A DNA stretch of 64,000 bases, taken from Zingiber officinale (lineage: Eukaryota; Streptophyta; Magnoliopsida; Zingiberales; Zingiberaceae). The DNA is taken from the NCBI RefSeq assembly GCF_018446385.1, contig NC_056000.1:47896722-47960721 (forward strand), in the 5' to 3' direction. How positions within the stretch are numbered: the first letter of the stretch is position 1; the number at the start of each line of letters is the position of its first letter. The position numbers and the translations under genes are program-made. Positions 61,363 to 64,000 of this stretch are shown piece after piece. Under the pieces are notes generated by a model. That model worked only from the letters and a program-made list of their open reading frames with translations. It had not been told where the DNA came from and ran no database searches.

Positions 61363-64000
61363 TCACCCCGCTCGATAAGGTTGGAGATGATTCGCACTCC
61401 ACGGTCGATCTAGCTGCCGCCCGTCTTCATCCTCCAAATAATAAGCTCCCGAGCGGAGCTTTTCAATAACCTTGAAGGGGCCTGCCCAAGGAGCTTCAAG
61501 TTTGCCGACGTCGCCGACCGGCTTGACTTTCTTCCAGACAAGATCGCCGACTTGGAATGATCTGGGGATTACACGGCGGTTGTAGTTTTGCTTCATCCGC
61601 TGCCGGTATGCCATCAGCCGAACGGACGCCTTGGCTCACTCCTCGTCAACCAAATCCAGCTCCATGTTCCTCCGTTCGGCGTTGCCATCATTATAACTCT
61701 GAATCCGGACGGACTCGATGTCGACTTCAACCGGAATAACTGTCTCGCCACCATACACCAAATGGAATGGTGTGACGTCCGTCCCTTCCTTCGGAGTCGT
61801 CCGGATGACCCACAAGACGGCCGGAACTTCATCCGGCCAACTTCCTCCCAAATGGTCGAGCCGAGCGGACAGAATACGAAGAATTTCCCGATTGGCTACT
61901 TCGGCTTGACCGTTGCTTTGGGGATAAGCCACGGACGTGAAGTATTGCTCGATGCCGTAGCTCTTGCACCAATCCTCTAGCACCTTCCCTGTGAATTGCC
62001 GTCCGTTGTCGGAAATCAGTCGGCGAGGGATGCCGAACCGACAAATGATGTGTTGCCATATGAACTTTTTGACCATTTGTTCGGTGATCTTTGCCAGCGG
62101 CTCGGCCTCCACCCACTTGGAAAAATAATCGACCGCCACTAGCAAAAATTTCCTCTGCCCGGTTGCCATCGGAAATGGACCGACAATATCCATTCCCCAT
62201 TGATCGAACGGACATGAAACAGTTGATGCCTTCATTTCCTCGGCCGGTCGGTGGGAGAAGTTATGGTACTTCTGGCACGAAAGGCACGTAGATACTGTCC
62301 GAGCGGTGTCTGCTTGTAAGGTCGGCCAAAAGTATCCGGCTAGCAGGATCTTCTTAGCTAGTGATCGTCCGCCCGGATGTCCTCCGTACGATCCTTGATG
62401 TACCTCTTGGAGGATGTAAGCCGAGTCTTCCGAGCTCACGCATTTCAACAGCGGACGAGAGAAAGCCTTCTTATAAAGCTTATCGCCGATGAGTGTGAAC
62501 CGACCGGCCCTCCTTCTTAACAGCTGGGTTTCGTTCCGGTCGGACGGTGTGGCTCCCGAGCGGAGGAACTCTATGATGGGTGTCCGCCAGTCGCTTGGAA
62601 ATGTGAGGCCTTCCATCCGGTCGACGTGCGCCACCAACAGTACTTTTTCAATTGATTGCTGAATGGCGACCGGCGTTATTGCGCTCGCGAGTTTGGCTAA
62701 CTCATCGGCTGCTTGATTTTCTGCTCTGGGTATCTTCTGGACAATAACTTCTCTAAAATCAGCTTTGAGCTTCTCGAAGGCTTCAGCGTAGAACTTGAGC
62801 CGAGCACTATTGATTTCGAAGGTACCAGAGAGTTGCTGAGCGGCTAACTGCGAATCCGAGTGAAGAGTTACCCGACCGGCTCCCACATGCCGAGCTGCCT
62901 GCAAGCCGGCTATGAGGGTCTCATACTCTGCTTCATTGTTGGTAGCTTTATAATCCAGCCGGACGGATAAGTGCATCTTCTCTTCTTGAGGGGAGAGTAG
63001 CAATATTCCAATCCCGCTCCCGAGCCGAGTGGACGACCCATCCACATATATTCTCCACATAGCTTCCGTCTCTGGCCTTTGCACCTCAGTCACAAAATCG
63101 GCCAAGGATTGCGCTTTGATCACCGAGCGGGGTTGGTATTGGATATCAAATTCACTTAACTCCGTCGTCCATTTGATGAGCCGTCCGGATGCCTCTGGAT
63201 TTAGTAGCACACGTCTGAGCGGACTATTGGTTTTGACAACGATCGTATGCGCCAGGAAGTATGGACGAAGGCGCCGAGCGGCGAGAACCAGAGCGAAGGC
63301 TAGCTTTTCGAGCCCAGTGTAGCGAGATTCAGCATCTTTTAAAATGTGACTAAGGAAATACACAGGCTCTTCTCCACTCGACCTCACTAAAGCTGAGTCG
63401 ATTGCCTGCTCGGTCAAGGATAGATAAATACAGAGCGGCTCACCAATAGTCGGCTTGGCTAATACCGGGAGCGAATTCAGATATGCCTTTAAATCTTCGA
63501 ACTCCCGGTCGCATTCTTCGTCCCAGTGAAATTTTGTAGCCTTGCGCAAGATCTTGAAAAACGGAAGGCTCCGGTCGGCGGTTTTGGAAATGAATCTGGA
63601 CAGAGCGGTTATCCGACCGGTCAAACGCTGCACTTCCCTTGTATTTCTTGGAGGCGGCATATCTTGTAGAGCTTTCACCTTGTTGGGATTTGCCTCAATT
63701 CCCCGCTCGGTCACTATGTACCCCAGAAAGCGCCCTCCTTTTGCTCCGAACAGACACTTCTGGGGATTTAGCTTAACTCCATATTTGCGCAGCGTTCGGA
63801 AGGTTTCCTCCATGTCTTTGAAGAGATCGGCCGCTCGGACGGACTTAATGAGAATGTCGTCCACATAAACTTCTAGATTCCGTCCGATCTGCTCTCTGAA
63901 TACTTTATTCATCAAGTGCTGATATGTGGCCCCCGCATTCTTCAATCCGAACGGCATCACATTATAGCAATAAGTGCCGTCGGCCGTCACGAAACTGACT
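61363..64000 (-). mobile_element. pol region of the Tat element (reverse transcriptase, RNase H, integrase), cut by the window edge
   Basis: In minus-strand order from the right edge: reverse transcriptase palm with its YVDD box, RNase H regions, integrase with zinc-binding head and DD-E core, and the integrase C-terminal segment (VGDLVWKKVKPVGDVG). The frame is open over 2.3 kb with about one interruption towards its end. The upstream part continues beyond base 64000. Confidence 0.92.

Larger units (their letters stand above)
56765..64000 (-). mobile_element. Younger Tat-lineage Ty3/gypsy element, nested, running off the window
   Basis: Minus-strand element inserted into the older gypsy copy. 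Its 3' LTR is at 56765-57604, followed (going right) by its polypurine tract, an antisense extra ORF (58225-60477), a 64-base tandem array (60852-61236) and pol (61363 to beyond 64000). This order, pol then tandem array then antisense ORF then 3' LTR, is that of Tat/Retand-type elements. The base composition is GC-rich, with cgctcgg-type words throughout, unlike the host DNA. The visible coding parts have only a few interruptions (about one in pol, at least one in the extra ORF), so the copy is fairly young. The 5' LTR, gag and protease lie outside the window. Confidence 0.9.

Overview
The window is nuclear DNA of a flowering plant, probably a monocot. Genes carry many introns with AT-rich introns and GC-rich exons, several regulator families are plant-specific (double AP2, NAC, CRF, B-type CDK, S-domain receptor kinase, MIR319), and the repeats are typical plant SINE, LINE, MITE, Harbinger and Tat-lineage Ty3/gypsy elements. 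A ginger-order (Zingiberales) origin is only a guess. All gene models below were read by eye: splice sites were accepted only where GT-AG ends, reading phase and family alignment agreed. Layout from left to right: positions 1-13.7 kb hold a plus-strand CID-domain transcription factor (RPRD1-like) whose introns are loaded with a RTE-type LINE and a GC-rich MITE; its first coding exon was not found. Two SINEs with clear target duplications lie further left. At 14.5-16.0 kb is a minus-strand WRINKLED1-like double-AP2 gene that includes a 9-base micro-exon. A decayed PIF/Harbinger transposon occupies 18.7-20.6 kb. A MIR319 precursor (plus strand) sits at 27.0-27.2 kb. A complete eight-exon CDKB1 gene (minus) covers 28.0-31.6 kb with a mitosis-type MSA-like motif upstream. 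Two non-autonomous DNA elements follow (32.1 kb and 34.0-35.0 kb). Then come an ATAF-like NAC gene (36.2-37.3 kb, minus), an unnamed four-exon membrane protein (39.6-43.6 kb, minus), a cytokinin response factor (44.3-45.0 kb, minus) and a G-type lectin receptor kinase (46.3-49.1 kb, minus). At about 50.5-51.5 kb a minus-strand transcription unit with telo-box and Site II motifs carries a strong candidate box C/D snoRNA whose guide matches 5.8S rRNA. From 52 kb to the right edge the DNA is nested LTR-retrotransposon sequence: an old, heavily broken plus-strand Ty3/gypsy copy, itself carrying a 1-kb insert, is cut by a younger minus-strand Tat-lineage element with an 840-base LTR, an antisense extra ORF with its own TATA box, a 64-base tandem array and a nearly open pol gene that runs off the window. 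How the genes work together: they are ordinary single-copy host genes rather than a cluster. Themes are cell-cycle control (CDKB1, CRF, MIR319 acting on TCP growth regulators), transcription (RPRD1-like, WRI-like, NAC, CRF), perception at the plasma membrane (receptor kinase) and rRNA modification (snoRNA). No novel multi-gene system was found; the most notable items are the snoRNA with its 5.8S target, the WRI-like micro-exon with a weak upstream donor, and the Tat element architecture.
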